A DNA stretch of 64,000 nt. Origin: Arcticibacter pallidicorallinus. GTDB lineage: Bacteria > Bacteroidota > Bacteroidia > Sphingobacteriales > Sphingobacteriaceae. The notes below the pieces were generated by a model. The model was not told the DNA's origin. It searched no databases and saw nothing but the letters and a program-made list of their open reading frames with translations. The translations under genes and the position numbers were made by a program. Shown piece by piece: positions 24,148-32,783 of this stretch. The stretch spans positions 80,935-144,934 of the forward strand of contig NZ_PVTH01000009.1 in NCBI RefSeq assembly GCF_003002875.1, in the 5' to 3' direction. How positions within the stretch are numbered: position 1 is the stretch's first letter; each line of letters starts with the position of its first letter.

Positions 24148-25490
24148 TAGATACAGTACATTTTAGGATTCATGACTTACAAAAAAATGCAAAACTTAAA
24201 CATCAGTTATCAACTACCGACAAAAAAGGAAGTACCACAGCGGAAATTTCACAAAGTACTCTTGAGTCTTTACAAGGCGATAAAATACGCGTACATCTTT
24301 TTCACGATAGCGGTAACATTCTGCCTCTTGTTCGCCGTTCTAATCTTAATATCCCCTCTTCTCATTATTCTGTTTCTTATGTTATACATGAGATAAGGGA
24401 CTACATAGAATTCAACGTTGCAATTCCCAAATATGAATGGGGTACAAACATTTTGCAGTACATCCCCTATTATGATCAATCACCGCAGGCAATGTTTAAT
24501 TTGCTACGTTCATTCTTCTTTAAGTTCTTTAAAAATTTCACGTGCGATCCAGACACAGCAGATATTGAAATCGTGCGTTTGGATATGTGCTATAATCAAT
24601 TTTTTGTAGACAAAAATCAAGCCTTAACATATTTAAACTGTCAAAAAGAACTGGCGGTAAAATACGCTCGCAGCTCAAAGAACAATTATAGAACATACGA
24701 AACATCTTTGTTTTATCAGACAAGGCGGTACACCTTCAAAATCTATCATAAGGGAACCGAATTCACCGCAAACGATAAAAAAGAATTAGCGAAGCATAAA
24801 GTAACAAATCTTAGCATCCCGAAACTACAGTATGAAGCCGATAGGATTTTGCGGTACGAAATGACATTCAGACCCTCCTATTTCGACTATGTACTGAAAA
24901 ACGATATAGTATTCAAAGAGGGTAAAAAATCATCTTACACAGACGTTTTTACCCGTATGCTGCGCCATAACAACGTAACAGCTTCAAAGGTTATAGATTC
25001 ATTCAAAAGAAAACAACTATCTTTTTATCTTAAGTCGCTTTGGGACGTTCCCGTCTCCGATCTTAATCAATACATAGAAAATCATCAAGCAACTTTTAAC
25101 AATGATCTGTTTTTCTGCATGTATGAACGATTCTGGAAAAAAGTACAGGATTATCAGCTAAATATACCGATGACACCTTATGATGTTCTAGCAAAAATTA
25201 ATGAACATAACGGCTTCGTAGATACTAAAAATCAATTTGCAGCCAAAAAGCAAAAACAAAGCCCAAAAGAACATAACAGGCTTCTAATATTAGCTATGCT
25301 TTCGCAATACATGGATGTTGAAAACCTAAAAAAATACCTCCCAAAAAGTAGCTTCTTCAGGATGAAAGCAGAGCTAAACAAACTAGGAATCAATATGTAT
25401 AATAATAACCATACCATCCCCGCCCCTCCTACGGATTATTTAGAATATAAATATATATTTGGAAATAAATTTAACCTAACCTTAAAATGA
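24144..25490 (+). CDS. phage rolling-circle replication initiator, gene II/X family
   Basis: A 448-residue protein with the block order of the filamentous-phage gene II/X (Phage_CRI/Phage_X) replication family: MIDTVHFRI at the N-terminus, EFNVAIPKYEWGTN (89-102), IEIVRLDMCYNQFF (141-154), FKIYHKGTEF (199-208) and LRYEMTFR (237-244). Such proteins nick the plus strand at the origin and rejoin it after a round of rolling-circle synthesis. The catalytic Tyr cannot be assigned by eye. Relatives occur in Bacteroidota ssDNA phages and plasmids. It overlaps both neighbours by ATGA. The call to family is good; precise mechanism is inferred. Confidence 0.8.
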   Translation: MIDTVHFRIHDLQKNAKLKHQLSTTDKKGSTTAEISQSTLESLQGDKIRVHLFHDSGNILPLVRRSNLNIPSSHYSVSYVIHEIRDYIEFNVAIPKYEWGTNILQYIPYYDQSPQAMFNLLRSFFFKFFKNFTCDPDTADIEIVRLDMCYNQFFVDKNQALTYLNCQKELAVKYARSSKNNYRTYETSLFYQTRRYTFKIYHKGTEFTANDKKELAKHKVTNLSIPKLQYEADRILRYEMTFRPSYFDYVLKNDIVFKEGKKSSYTDVFTRMLRHNNVTASKVIDSFKRKQLSFYLKSLWDVPVSDLNQYIENHQATFNNDLFFCMYERFWKKVQDYQLNIPMTPYDVLAKINEHNGFVDTKNQFAAKKQKQSPKEHNRLLILAMLSQYMDVENLKKYLPKSSFFRMKAELNKLGINMYNNNHTIPAPPTDYLEYKYIFGNKFNLTLK

Positions 25491-25927
25491 AGCGACTTAT
25501 TTTTGCTGTAGCGTTTATAATGCTTGTAGCAACTGCATTTGGACAAAAGCGGATTTCCGCTACAAATCAAGAACTCCAAAAATTCTGTACCAACTATGTC
25601 AATTATATAAGAACTGACAGTCGTACACTCGTGGCGTTACTTATCGACTACCCTATAACGGTTTCTATAGAAAATAAGCAAGTTGAGATAAAAGATTTTC
25701 AGGAATTATTGAAGGTATATGATAAAGTATTTTATCCAGCCTTTAAGCGAATAATTTTAAATAGTTCTTTTTCAAATTATAGATACATGGACGGCTATCT
25801 AGTAACAGCCAACGGAGAGTTGTTTATTTGTAATGCCAATAACCCTGATGCTGAAGGAACTAAGTTTAAAATTTTCGCAGTACATAATGACCCTTCCTTT
25901 TATTATAGTAATGGCATTTTTAAGTAG
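25487..25927 (+). CDS. secreted cargo protein of the prophage
   Basis: A 146-residue protein with a strong signal peptide (MKRLIFAVAFIMLVATAFGQ, cleavage after AFG) and a soluble mature part (VNYIRTDSRTLVALLIDYPITV, LVTANGELFICNANN, FKIFAVHNDPSFYY). It looks like small secreted Bacteroidota host proteins, not virion parts. It starts inside the rep stop (ATGA) and is the last phage gene. It could be expressed in the lysogen and alter the host surface or periplasm, for example in superinfection exclusion. Not recognised; role inferred. Confidence 0.65.
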   Translation: MKRLIFAVAFIMLVATAFGQKRISATNQELQKFCTNYVNYIRTDSRTLVALLIDYPITVSIENKQVEIKDFQELLKVYDKVFYPAFKRIILNSSFSNYRYMDGYLVTANGELFICNANNPDAEGTKFKIFAVHNDPSFYYSNGIFK

Positions 25928-25930
25928 AAA

Positions 25931-25966
25931 AATTAAATAAAATGACGAAAGTCATTTTATTTAATT
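25931..25966. repeat. perfect 16-bp hairpin with GAAA loop at the prophage right end
   Basis: AATTAAATAAAATGAC (25931-25946) pairs perfectly with GTCATTTTATTTAATT (25951-25966), loop GAAA, three bases after the last phage stop. It is AT-rich with no T run after it. It could be a terminator, the complementary-strand origin or a packaging signal. The remaining ~75 bp to the att site hold only a boxA-like motif. Confidence 0.7.
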
Positions 25967-26010
25967 GCTCAAAAGTTTATATTTGATCATCACATTTCGG
26001 AAACGGAACA

Positions 26011-26022
26011 CGTTCTTTAACT
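26011..26022 (+). promoter_or_regulatory. boxA-like motif at the prophage right end
   Basis: CGTTCTTTAACT, three differences from E. coli rrn boxA (TGCTCTTTAACA). In the circular phage it would lie about 230 bp upstream of the similar motif at 16376. Role inferred only. Confidence 0.25.
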
Positions 26023-26045
26023 TACACTAGAAAATCATAATTTAT

Positions 26046-26073
26046 ACTTAACGTACTACTAATTATGTAACAA
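26046..26073. other. right attachment site, dif-like (attR)
   Basis: Inner arm ACTTAACGTAC (26046-26056), centre TACTAA (26057-26062, identical to attL), outer arm TTATGTAACAA (26063-26073). The inner arm differs at three of 11 positions from the attL XerD-type arm, and the outer arm at one from attL's. Joining the two outer arms gives the probable original host dif. Confidence 0.7.
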
Positions 26074-26109
26074 ATAGTGCATTGTTGTTGTGAATGCTAA
26101 AATGGGGTT

Positions 26110-26829
26110 TTAAAGCTCCTGCACATACTGAAGATATTTCTGTATCGCGGAACGCTTTTCGGTTGTTAGGTTGAAGTCTAGTTTATTATGGAAATAGTCA
26201 CCGAGATCAAAGTTTTCAAGCTTGGGCAACCCTTCGAGTACAATATCGATATTGTCTACGCCAAACTTTAGCGCTTTGTTTAATTCGTATACAAAGCCGG
26301 GTGCTATTGGCTTATTTGAAGCCCATACAGCAAATGCGAACGGAAGGCCTGTAAATTGAAACCATTGTTCACCTAAATCATAGGAAAAAGGAAAAACATC
26401 GATATGAGGAAATGTACGATCGCCGATCTCCACGAATGCATCGGCTTCGCCTTCTAAAACAAACTCGACAGGTACTTCCCAGTAATTTTTTAACAAGACT
26501 TTCGCCAGGTTATTCGAAGTTCTCGATTGAGGATCCAACCGAACTGTCTTAACTTCACTAATGGGCTTTTCACTAAAGATAAAAACTGAGTTTACAGCGC
26601 CAACTGAGCCGATACAGTAATCTCCCAGAATATAGTAATTTGGAATACTTAGTAAAGCTGCTACAGGAATGAGACCTATATCACACTTATTATCAATTAG
26701 TTTCTGAGCACAATCCGAAGGAATGTCATATGTTAACTCTATTTTATCCCTTAGTTCTGAATGTTCAATTCCGAAGGCGAAAGGTTTTGTGTTTGTGTAT
26801 GATACTGCTGATATTCTAATTTTACTCAC
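26110..26829 (-). CDS. mqnA: chorismate dehydratase MqnA (futalosine pathway)
   Basis: First committed enzyme of futalosine-route menaquinone synthesis, dehydrating chorismate to 3-enolpyruvylbenzoate. The 239 residues have the MqnA start (IRISAVSYTNTKPFAFGI), the CDIGLIPVAAL segment near residue 50, and the late VFPFSYDLGEQWFQFTGLPFAFAVW, all typical of the periplasmic-binding-protein-like fold of the family. It is the last gene of a tight minus-strand unit (two bases after the phosphatase, which follows mqnE by three). Its 3' end lies 37 bp from the prophage right att site. Confidence 0.92.
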   Translation of the reverse strand: MSKIRISAVSYTNTKPFAFGIEHSELRDKIELTYDIPSDCAQKLIDNKCDIGLIPVAALLSIPNYYILGDYCIGSVGAVNSVFIFSEKPISEVKTVRLDPQSRTSNNLAKVLLKNYWEVPVEFVLEGEADAFVEIGDRTFPHIDVFPFSYDLGEQWFQFTGLPFAFAVWASNKPIAPGFVYELNKALKFGVDNIDIVLEGLPKLENFDLGDYFHNKLDFNLTTEKRSAIQKYLQYVQEL

Positions 26830-26831
26830 GC

Positions 26832-27443
26832 TTAAGTCAGATGGTCGGTGTTGTTAAACTCAATAATTGAAAACTTTTTTCCGTCATACTCAAGTTTGTA
26901 TAACGTTGTGTTGGAATGAGGAAATTCGTCCATCTCGGACAAAGGCCTGTCAAGTAATACGCATAAAAGTATTCTCATGGCGCGTCCATGCATACACACA
27001 AGAATATTTGATGCCAGCTCGTTTTGGAGTATATGCTCGAATGCTTCCAGCTGTCTAAGCTTCACATCCTCGGGACTTTCACCATTTTCAAACTTTTGTG
27101 CTAACCGTCCCGATACCCAACTGCCAAGCATATCTGCAAATGCCAGTTTTACGGCGTCGCTGCTTTCCACTCCCTCGTATATCCCCCATCCTATTTCGTC
27201 CAAACCGGAGAGTTGAGTCCAGGGAATATCCTTCTCTATAAAGTTACGGACAGTCTGGTGGGTTCTCTTCAATGTTGAGGTGTAGATATGATCGAAGGGA
27301 ACATTTTTATAATATTGATAAAATGCCTCAGCCTGAGATCGGCCAAGGTCGTTCAAATCAGTGTCCATCCCTCTTCCTTGAACAACGCCCCTGAAATTGA
27401 GGTCTGTTTGTCCATGGCGGATAATGTATATGGTTTTATTCAT
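26832..27443 (-). CDS. histidine phosphatase family protein
   Basis: A 203-residue phosphoglycerate-mutase-like phosphatase. The RHG motif with catalytic His (IIRHGQTDLN) is at residues 6-15, the second Arg in STLKRTHQT, Glu in the GIYEG region, and the second His in LVCMHGRAMRI. Substrates of this branch range widely. It sits between mqnE and mqnA with gaps of only two and three bases, so it is surely co-transcribed with menaquinone genes, which hints at a linked substrate, but no such step is established. Confidence 0.85.
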   Translation of the reverse strand: MNKTIYIIRHGQTDLNFRGVVQGRGMDTDLNDLGRSQAEAFYQYYKNVPFDHIYTSTLKRTHQTVRNFIEKDIPWTQLSGLDEIGWGIYEGVESSDAVKLAFADMLGSWVSGRLAQKFENGESPEDVKLRQLEAFEHILQNELASNILVCMHGRAMRILLCVLLDRPLSEMDEFPHSNTTLYKLEYDGKKFSIIEFNNTDHLT

Positions 27444-27446
27444 TTT

Positions 27447-28670
27447 TTATACCTCCGCTCCCGTCGAGTTTAAAACCGGGAGCTTGTAGAATTGAGGCTT
27501 TACTTCTTCTTCTTCCTCAAATGTATAGTTTGCGTAGTCTGTTACCACGTTGTATAATGTATCTCTTTCGATGGGGTGACGACCTGCTTGCTTTATCAAA
27601 TTGACAAGTTCTTTAGTCGACATTGCTGGATTTTGCTCTTCAGCACCAGCCATAGAGTAAATTTTAGTAGTATCATCGAGAGTACCGTCAATGTCATCAA
27701 CACCAAAATTGAGAGATAATTGAGCCGTGTTGCGACTAATCATCGCCCAATAAGCTTTTATGTGGTCAAAATTATCCATGTAAATACGAGAAATTGCGTA
27801 ATTACGCAGATCTTCGATGACAGATACCTCATCTATATTCGACATCTGATTGTCTTTGTTCCTGAATTTCAACGGGATAAAAGTTTGAAAACCTCCGGTA
27901 CGATCTTGCAACTGCCGAAGTTGCTCCATGTGATCTACGCGATGCCAGTACTTCTCTATATGTCCGTATAACATTGTAGCATTTGAACGCTGACCCAGTT
28001 TATGCCATTCCTCGTGTATCTGCAGCCATTGATCACCTGTACACTTGTCTTTGGCTATCAAATCTCTAACTTCGGGATGGAATATCTCTGCGCCGCCGCC
28101 GGGCATGGACTCCAGTCCGGCTTCTTTCATAAGACGCATTCCGGTAGCATAATCCAGCTTGGCTTTCTTAAAGATATAGTGATACTCAACCGGCGTCAAA
28201 GCCTTGACGTGCAGTTCGGGGCGATGTCTTTTTATAGCACTAAACAAATCGCTATAGAATTTCATGTCGTACTGCGGTAGTACGCCGCCCACTATATGAA
28301 CCTCAGTGACAGGCTGACCATCGTATTTTTTTACCATATCGAGCATTTCGTCCATGGTAAATTCCCAGCCATCAGAACGCTGTTTAATTAAACGGGAATA
28401 CGAGCAAAATTTGCAATCGTATACGCAAAGATTCGTCGGTTCAATATGAAAATTCCGGTTGAAATAGGTTTTATGACCATGAAGCTTCTCCCGAATATAG
28501 TTTGCCAATATTCCGAGGTATCCTAACTCGCCCTTCTCATAGAGAATAACACCTTCATCGAAGGAGATACGTTCACCGGCTTCAACCTTTTCTGCAATCC
28601 TTTTGAGGTCAGGATCTATTGTCAAATCACTTAAGATCAGATTCAATGCATGTTGATTGGTATCCATCAT
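27447..28670 (-). CDS. mqnE: aminofutalosine synthase MqnE (radical SAM)
   Basis: Radical SAM enzyme joining 3-enolpyruvylbenzoate to the adenosyl radical to make aminofutalosine. About 407 residues from ATG 28670; a longer frame up to 28823 exists but would run into the divergent gene and lacks family similarity. The 4Fe-4S cluster motif is EPTNLCVYDCKFCSYSR (CxxxCxxC). Further family blocks are VTEVHIVGGVLPQ and ESMPGGGAEIF. It leads the mqnE-phosphatase-mqnA unit. MqnE is preferred over MqnC because of the block pattern and pairing with mqnA; MqnC remains a lesser possibility. Confidence 0.9.
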   Translation of the reverse strand: MMDTNQHALNLILSDLTIDPDLKRIAEKVEAGERISFDEGVILYEKGELGYLGILANYIREKLHGHKTYFNRNFHIEPTNLCVYDCKFCSYSRLIKQRSDGWEFTMDEMLDMVKKYDGQPVTEVHIVGGVLPQYDMKFYSDLFSAIKRHRPELHVKALTPVEYHYIFKKAKLDYATGMRLMKEAGLESMPGGGAEIFHPEVRDLIAKDKCTGDQWLQIHEEWHKLGQRSNATMLYGHIEKYWHRVDHMEQLRQLQDRTGGFQTFIPLKFRNKDNQMSNIDEVSVIEDLRNYAISRIYMDNFDHIKAYWAMISRNTAQLSLNFGVDDIDGTLDDTTKIYSMAGAEEQNPAMSTKELVNLIKQAGRHPIERDTLYNVVTDYANYTFEEEEEVKPQFYKLPVLNSTGAEV

Positions 28671-28796
28671 TTTCAAAAATACAACAAACACTGTACTTAC
28701 ACTATCATTTTCTTGTAAGAATGAATAAGTAGCTGAATATGAATTTGCATATTTGTTATCATTGGAAAAAGATAAACGGCATTTTAACGATATAAA

Positions 28797-29909
28797 ATGA
28801 AAATTGAGACAATAGCTATTCACGAAGGGAATAAATCAGATTCATCGGATAAAGCGGTTATTCAACCCATTACGTTGTCTACCACATTCGAACGGGGCCG
28901 AGATGGTAATTATCCAGGTGGCCACATTTATACACGTGCAAGCAATCCGAACCGGACATCACTCGAAAACGTTGTTGCCAAGCTCGAGCAAGGTACGGAC
29001 GCTGCCGCATTTTCCTCCGGAAACGCGGCTGGATCGGCGGTATTTCAAGCGTTAGAGCCAGGAAGTCATATCATCGCCCCGGAAGATATGTACCACGGTC
29101 TCAGAAATCTGCTGAAGCAAGTTTATGCCGGTGTCCTCGAGGTTGATTTTGTTGATCTTACTAACCAATCGCTTGTACGTGAATCGGTAAAAGAAAACAC
29201 AAAGCTCATCTGGATCGAAACACCTTCCAACCCTTTGCTTAGAGTGACTGATATATCCGGAATATGCAGCATTGCAAAAGAGATGAACGTGCTTGTTTGC
29301 TGCGATAACACGTTTGCCACCCCCGTCTTCCAATTACCCTTGAACTTAGGTGCGGATCTTGTTATGCATTCCTCAACAAAATATATGGGAGGGCACAGTG
29401 ATGTCCTTGGAGGAATTCTGATCACGAAGGAATTAACACCTTTTTGGAGTAAGATTCGAGATGTTCAGACGCTTTCGGGCGCAGTCCCCTCTCCTTTCGA
29501 CTGTTATATGATCGTAAGAGGAATTAAGACTTTGCCGTACAGAATGCGAGGGCACGCGGAAAACGCAAGAAGAATCGCATCATTCTTAGACGCTCATCCT
29601 TCCGTCGACAAGGTCTACTATCCAGGTTTGGTTCAACATGAAATGCATGAGGTCGCTGCCAGCCAAATGTCCGACTTTGGGGGTATGATGTCATTTACGA
29701 TTCATGGATCAGAAGAGAAAGCGAGGGATACAGCTTCCAAACTCAAGATTTTCACACAGGCAACAAGCCTTGGCGGAGTTGAGAGCCTTGTAGAGCATCG
29801 TGCTTCTGTAGAAGGTCCGGATACGAAGACTCCTGTAAATCTGCTAAGGTTATCCGTGGGATTAGAGCACATCGATGATCTTATAGCAGACCTTGATCAG
29901 GCTCTTTAA
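28797..29909 (+). CDS. cystathionine gamma-synthase/lyase family PLP enzyme
   Basis: A 370-residue Cys/Met metabolism PLP enzyme. Visible are the YTRASNPNRTSLE block, SSGNAAGSAV, CDNTFATP and the PLP lysine in MHSSTKYMGGHSD, then the C-terminal SLGGVESLVEHRAS, all typical of the family. Members make or break cystathionine or split methionine; the exact reaction cannot be told, although cystathionine gamma-synthase/lyase is most likely given the nearby methionine operon. It is divergent from mqnE (126 bp between starts) and upstream of the riboswitch-controlled metY operon, without a visible riboswitch of its own. Confidence 0.88.
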   Translation: MKIETIAIHEGNKSDSSDKAVIQPITLSTTFERGRDGNYPGGHIYTRASNPNRTSLENVVAKLEQGTDAAAFSSGNAAGSAVFQALEPGSHIIAPEDMYHGLRNLLKQVYAGVLEVDFVDLTNQSLVRESVKENTKLIWIETPSNPLLRVTDISGICSIAKEMNVLVCCDNTFATPVFQLPLNLGADLVMHSSTKYMGGHSDVLGGILITKELTPFWSKIRDVQTLSGAVPSPFDCYMIVRGIKTLPYRMRGHAENARRIASFLDAHPSVDKVYYPGLVQHEMHEVAASQMSDFGGMMSFTIHGSEEKARDTASKLKIFTQATSLGGVESLVEHRASVEGPDTKTPVNLLRLSVGLEHIDDLIADLDQAL

Positions 29910-29936
29910 GAATACGGAGATGTTTTGAAAGAATAT

Positions 29937-29967
29937 TTTGCAAATTTCAAAATCAAGATTATATTTG
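29937..29967 (+). promoter_or_regulatory. promoter of the methionine operon
   Basis: TTTG (29937-29940), exactly 19 bp, then TATATTTG (29960-29967): a perfect match to the Bacteroidota TTTG-N19-TAnnTTTG promoter. Transcription would start near 29974, about 45 nt before the riboswitch. Confidence 0.75.
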
Positions 29968-30017
29968 ACACCAATTGATAGTAATATCAATCTGTCAACA
30001 CCTCCATAAAGGTTTTG

Positions 30018-30126
30018 ATTTATAAAGAAGCGGTGAGAGATCAGGCTCAGTGACCCGCTGACAACCTTCCTAGAATGGAAAAGGTGCCAAATCCTGTTCC
30101 AGCGTAAAAGCTGGAAAAATATAAAT
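30018..30126 (+). ncRNA. SAM-I riboswitch (S box)
   Basis: The P1 stem is ATTTATA (30018-30024) with TATAAAT (30120-30126). P2 is AGCGG (30029-30033) with CCGCT (30055-30059), holding the GAGAGATCAGGCTC core. P3 has ACCTT with AAGGT around a hairpin, followed by the hallmark GGTGCCAAATCCT. P4 is TTCCAGC (30097-30103) with GCTGGAA (30110-30116). This is the Bacteroidota form of the S-adenosylmethionine riboswitch. It lies 11 nt before a leader peptide and ~230 nt before metY, so high SAM should reduce methionine-operon expression. Confidence 0.9.
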
Positions 30127-30136
30127 TAATACAACC

Positions 30137-30259
30137 ATGAACAAAGAAAAGATTCATCATCGTCCCCTTGCGGACCAAAGGGATTCAACCCTGATTACTG
30201 GTTTTAAAGCTACACGTTTCCTCGAAGTGCTTACTACCAGCCAATGTTGTTGCTGCTAA
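30137..30259 (+). CDS. poly-cysteine leader peptide (40 aa)
   Basis: A short frame from ATG 30137 to TAA 30259 between the SAM riboswitch and metY. It starts MNKEKIHHRP and ends TTSQCCCC, with four consecutive Cys codons (TGT TGT TGC TGC) directly before the stop. A hairpin begins two bases after the stop. This is the layout of an amino-acid attenuator: a ribosome stalling at Cys codons when charged tRNA-Cys is low would alter folding of the two hairpins before metY. Cys-ending leaders with such function are known in mycobacteria; I know of none described here. Expression is inferred. Confidence 0.6.
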   Translation: MNKEKIHHRPLADQRDSTLITGFKATRFLEVLTTSQCCCC

Positions 30260-30261
30260 TT

Positions 30262-30305
30262 TCAATTGTTTTGTTATCACAATTGACCAACTCTTGCGAG
30301 AGTTG
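30262..30305 (+). promoter_or_regulatory. tandem hairpins, candidate Cys attenuator
   Basis: Hairpin 1: TCAATTGT (30262-30269) with ACAATTGA (30279-30286), 9-nt loop. Hairpin 2: CAACTCT (30288-30294) with AGAGTTG (30299-30305), loop TGCG, followed by TTT. They lie between the poly-Cys leader stop and metY (30354). The palindromic CAATTG parts can pair in other ways, so switching is possible. Confidence 0.5.
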
Positions 30306-30344
30306 TTTATGCAATTCATTTTCCATATCCATTTCATTAATTAA

Positions 30345-31661
<1,317 letters not shown>

Positions 31662-31685
31662 AGCAAAAAGTTCTGTATAAACAAA

Positions 31686-31708
31686 GTCCCGGTTCACACG
31701 GCCGGGAC
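31686..31708 (+). repeat. GC-rich intergenic hairpin between metY and metX
   Basis: GTCCCGG (31686-31692) with CCGGGAC (31702-31708), 9-nt loop, no T run after it. More likely an mRNA processing or stability element than a terminator. Confidence 0.5.
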
Positions 31709-31721
31709 CTGCTAATAAATA

Positions 31722-32783
31722 ATGAACATCAAAAAATACACATACAAGGGGACGTTTAAGCTGGAAGATGGTTCGGAATTACCCGAACTTGAAATTGCAT
31801 ATCAAACCTTCGGTACGCTCAATGAAAAGAAAGACAATGTCGTCTGGGTATGTCATGCCTTGACAGCAAATGCGGATGTCTTTGATTGGTGGAAAGGCTT
31901 GTTTGGAGAAAACGAATTATTTAATCCTGGGGAACACTTTATTGTATGTGCGAATATTCTCGGTTCTAACTACGGAACAACGAATCCTCTCTCCATAAAC
32001 CCGACGACTGGCGAGCCCTGGTATTTAAGTTTCCCGCCATTCAACATCAGAGATCTGGTAATGGTCCAGAAGTTGCTGGCTGATCATCTTGATATCCAAA
32101 CCATCGATGTCCTTATCGGGGGCTCCCTTGGAGGTCAGCAAAGTCTTGAATGGGCAATTTTGGAGCCAAACAGGATCAATAAGCTGATCATTATGGCTAC
32201 CAATGCACAACATTCGCCATGGGGAATTGCGTTCAATGAAAGTCAGCGTTTAGCACTTAGTGCAGATCCTACTTTCCATTCTAACACACCCGAAGGAGGA
32301 AGTCAGGGTTTGAAAGCGGCAAGAAGCATAGCTCTCCTCTCTTACCGACATTACGATACCTACGCAATTTCACAACAGGAAATTACGCATGATAAAACGG
32401 ACAATTTCAAAGCTTCGTCTTATCAGAATTATCAGGGCGACAAGCTTGTAAAGAGATTTAACGCCTACAGTTACTGGTATCTTACCAAGGCAATGGACAG
32501 TCACAATATTTTTCGTGGCCGTGAGCACCATGCAGACATCTTGGGGAAAGTAAAAGCCCGCACCCTCGTACTAGGCATAACATCCGACATTTTATTCCCT
32601 CCGGTAGAGCAACGCTTAATCGCTGAGGGAATTCCGGGGGCCGAATACTTAGAGATCAGCTCCTTTTATGGTCATGACGGATTCCTTGTTGAGACGGAAA
32701 CGTTGACGCATGAAATAGGCAAATTTCTTAAAGGCACGGCCGGCGTTTCTACCGCCAGCCATTATACAAAATCACACCATTAA
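31722..32783 (+). CDS. metX: homoserine O-acetyltransferase
   Basis: Alpha/beta-hydrolase-fold enzyme that transfers acetyl from acetyl-CoA to homoserine, giving the MetY substrate. 353 residues: LEIAYQTFGTLN, VCHALTANADV, the early CANILGSNYGTTNP, the nucleophile elbow with Ser in LIGGSLGGQQSLEWA, and catalytic His near the end in FYGHDGFLVE. A minor group of the family uses succinyl-CoA; this cannot be told from the sequence by eye. Its stop overlaps the hom start (TAATG), so the two are translated together. Confidence 0.93.
   Translation: MNIKKYTYKGTFKLEDGSELPELEIAYQTFGTLNEKKDNVVWVCHALTANADVFDWWKGLFGENELFNPGEHFIVCANILGSNYGTTNPLSINPTTGEPWYLSFPPFNIRDLVMVQKLLADHLDIQTIDVLIGGSLGGQQSLEWAILEPNRINKLIIMATNAQHSPWGIAFNESQRLALSADPTFHSNTPEGGSQGLKAARSIALLSYRHYDTYAISQQEITHDKTDNFKASSYQNYQGDKLVKRFNAYSYWYLTKAMDSHNIFRGREHHADILGKVKARTLVLGITSDILFPPVEQRLIAEGIPGAEYLEISSFYGHDGFLVETETLTHEIGKFLKGTAGVSTASHYTKSHH

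Larger units (their letters stand above)
16183..26073 (+). mobile_element. FLiP-like ssDNA prophage integrated at dif
   Basis: A 9.86-kb element (16194 to 26057 as one circle unit) bounded by two dif-like 28-mers and read on one strand. It has a gene II/X-family rolling-circle initiator, a candidate 322-aa jelly-roll capsid protein, a lysozyme, a transglycosylase and many small membrane peptides, with start/stop overlaps throughout. No integrase, Zot/packaging ATPase, terminase, portal or tail gene is seen. Size, content and host group match the icosahedral, membrane-containing ssDNA phage FLiP (about 9.2 kb). Two muralytic enzymes argue against a filamentous phage, and the capsid gene is too short for a microvirus. 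Integration by host XerC/XerD is inferred. It appears intact. Confidence 0.8.

Noticed and set aside
25977..25984. TATATTTG as a phage promoter -7 box
   Set aside because: No -33 box at 19-20 bp; the nearest TTG is only ~10 bp upstream.
16183..26073. Filamentous phage (inovirus) identity for the prophage
   Set aside because: Gene II/X initiator and dif integration fit, but there is no Zot/gpI ATPase, no secretin-type gene and no typical coat gene order, while two muralytic enzymes and a 322-aa beta-rich protein are present.
28671..28823. N-terminal extension of mqnE
   Set aside because: Would overlap the start of the divergent PLP enzyme and is not family-like.
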